Of a DNA stretch of 6,013 nucleotides, positions 5,166 through 6,013 are shown one piece after another; positions within the stretch are counted from its first letter, which is position 1, and every line of letters starts with the position of its first letter. The stretch spans positions 1-6,013 of the forward strand of contig QMNJ01000094.1 in assembly GCA_003647715.1 (NCBI GenBank). The letters run 5' to 3'. The notes under the pieces are model-generated. The model was not told the origin of the DNA. It did no database searches and saw only the letters and a list, made by a program, of their open reading frames with translations. Source of the stretch: Candidatus Coatesiibacteriota bacterium. GTDB lineage: Bacteria; RBG-13-66-14; B26-G2. A program made the position numbers and the translations under genes.

Positions 5166-6013
5166 CTACCTCCCACCACCAGCGCAGGCACACGCACAGC
5201 CAGCACAGGCGCAGGCACACGCACAGCCACTACTACCACCATAACTGCCACCGCTTGAGGTGGAGACCGGTGGTGGATTGGTGACCGAGGTAACAGCGCT
5301 GGTGAAGCCGTATACATTGCTTACTATATTGTTGGCGAAGTTGCTCATGCTTGAGGTAATGCCATGAGCAAACGATGAACCTGGCAGTGTTGGCAGGCTG
5401 ACAGATGGTCCTTTGCCTGTTGATGGAGCGGGAACACTCGTTCCAGTATTTCCCCACCAGTCAGGTGCATATATGGTTCTACCGGTTATTATTACCGGCA
5501 TTTTGTCGTCAAAATCGTCGTCAAGTAGCATCCAGTCGGTGTAATCTTCAAGGATGCTGTTTATCTCTTCAGGTGCTTTTGCCGCCCTTAAAAGTTTCCA
5601 TGCCTTGTTCATAATAGAAAGGTAATACTCCCTTGTCTCTATCAATGAGAAGCCCTTCATCTTCTTATTAACTGCTTTTACAAGGTCCACACATAGAGTT
5701 TCCAGTTTCTTCTTACTTAACTCTCCATTCTTCTTGATAGCATTGAGGAAGTCCTTTTCATACTTCCTGAGCTTTCTCTCTGGAACTCCTCCGGAAAGTT
5801 TCTTGAGAAGAAGTGGGTCCTGCGATTTTACCTTAACCTTCTTCTTCTTAATCAGTCCGAATAGTATGAGGGCGAGGACCTTGTTAAGCGGGTATTCCAG
5901 AACTATTGATGCCTCTGGGGCGGTAAGACCCCTCTTTATACCTACACCCTCAATAGATGCCTTCGCTGGAAAGTATTTCATCTTTCTTCTGCGCGATGCG
6001 GTAATGCTGATAA
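5166..6013 (-). CDS. C-terminal part of an unknown protein with a Cys-Ala alternating tail (5' end outside window)
   Basis: I do not recognise a named family with confidence. The frame has an ATG at 5981 but stays open upstream to the window edge (ISITASRRRK precedes that Met, and no good ribosome site is present), so the gene probably begins beyond 6013; 281 residues are visible. Numbering from the internal Met, residues 1-60 are basic and hydrophobic: GIKRGLTAPEASIVLEYPL, then VLALILFGLIKKKKVKV. This resembles the winged-helix-like cytoplasmic segment after membrane helices in DUF2207-type proteins, but that is a weak analogy. Charged helices follow to about 165, then a Gly/Ser/Pro/Thr-rich stretch with PDWWGNTG and repeated Asn/Ser/Val residues. 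The C-terminus is SSG, then CACACACAGCACACAGGGR, with Cys at 253, 255, 257, 259, 262, 264 and 266. Such spacing could bind metal or mark the protein for modification or anchoring. The missing upstream part may carry membrane segments. Confidence 0.75.
   Translation of the reverse strand, partial: ISITASRRRKMKYFPAKASIEGVGIKRGLTAPEASIVLEYPLNKVLALILFGLIKKKKVKVKSQDPLLLKKLSGGVPERKLRKYEKDFLNAIKKNGELSKKKLETLCVDLVKAVNKKMKGFSLIETREYYLSIMNKAWKLLRAAKAPEEINSILEDYTDWMLLDDDFDDKMPVIITGRTIYAPDWWGNTGTSVPAPSTGKGPSVSLPTLPGSSFAHGITSSMSNFANNIVSNVYGFTSAVTSVTNPPPVSTSSGGSYGGSSGCACACACAGCACACAGGGR
5182..5229. repeat. Direct repeat encoding the Cys-Ala tail
   Basis: A 21-bp unit starting GCGCAGGCACACGCACAGCC occurs identically at 5182-5202 and 5209-5229, a 27-bp period. 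It lies inside the minus-strand gene and encodes the alternating Cys-Ala run. Identity at the nucleotide level, including synonymous positions, points to recent tandem duplication or slippage as the origin of the tail length. Confidence 0.85.

Noticed and set aside
5182..5229. Two-unit repeat as a CRISPR fragment
   Set aside because: There are only two copies, with a 6-bp gap, inside a coding frame and encoding a periodic peptide; no spacers.
5014..5244. 76-codon plus-strand ORF ending in Ala/Gln/His/Pro repeats
   Set aside because: Its repeat end is the antisense of the Cys-Ala tail, the rest is AT-rich spacer, and it has no ribosome site or family resemblance.

Overview
The window looks bacterial: an rpsO-pnp pair followed by an M16 zinc-protease gene is a common bacterial arrangement. 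Shine-Dalgarno sites are strong (GGAGGTGA before rpsO, GGAGGTG before the small ORF at 3725). AGA/AGG arginine and ATA isoleucine codons are frequent. All stop types are used normally, including TGA for the M16 and FmdE-like genes. I cannot assign a phylum with confidence. The Cys-Ala tail of the last gene reminds me of proteins seen in uncultivated anaerobic lineages, possibly Chloroflexota, but that is memory and not a search result.

Positions 1-4301 are a tightly packed plus-strand cluster. It holds rpsO (ribosomal protein S15), pnp (polynucleotide phosphorylase) and an M16 peptidase whose start lies inside the end of pnp. These are followed by a 32-residue peptide starting MCENCGCG, too short for most gene callers, and an FmdE-family protein. 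The peptide's N-terminus matches the CxxCGCG nickel-binding motif at the start of the hydrogenase maturation protein HypB. With the FmdE-like gene 46 nt downstream, it suggests a small metal-handling pair attached to a housekeeping RNA operon.

Positions 4302-5165 are AT-rich and look like accessory DNA. A hicBA toxin-antitoxin module lies on the minus strand (4563-5014). The antitoxin hicB is intact. The toxin hicA overlaps it by one base but carries an in-frame TGA at codon 10, so it appears inactivated and the antitoxin is an orphan. Between hicA and the FmdE-like gene (4302-4562) there are frame-broken coding-like stretches on the minus strand that may be a decayed gene. Between hicB and the next gene there is a perfect 20-bp palindrome (5140-5159).

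From 5166 to the right edge, on the minus strand, is the 3' part of a gene whose reading frame stays open past the window end. Its product has a basic, winged-helix-like first part, a Gly/Ser/Pro/Thr-rich region and a striking C-terminus of alternating Cys and Ala (seven Cys in 14 residues) ending GGGR.
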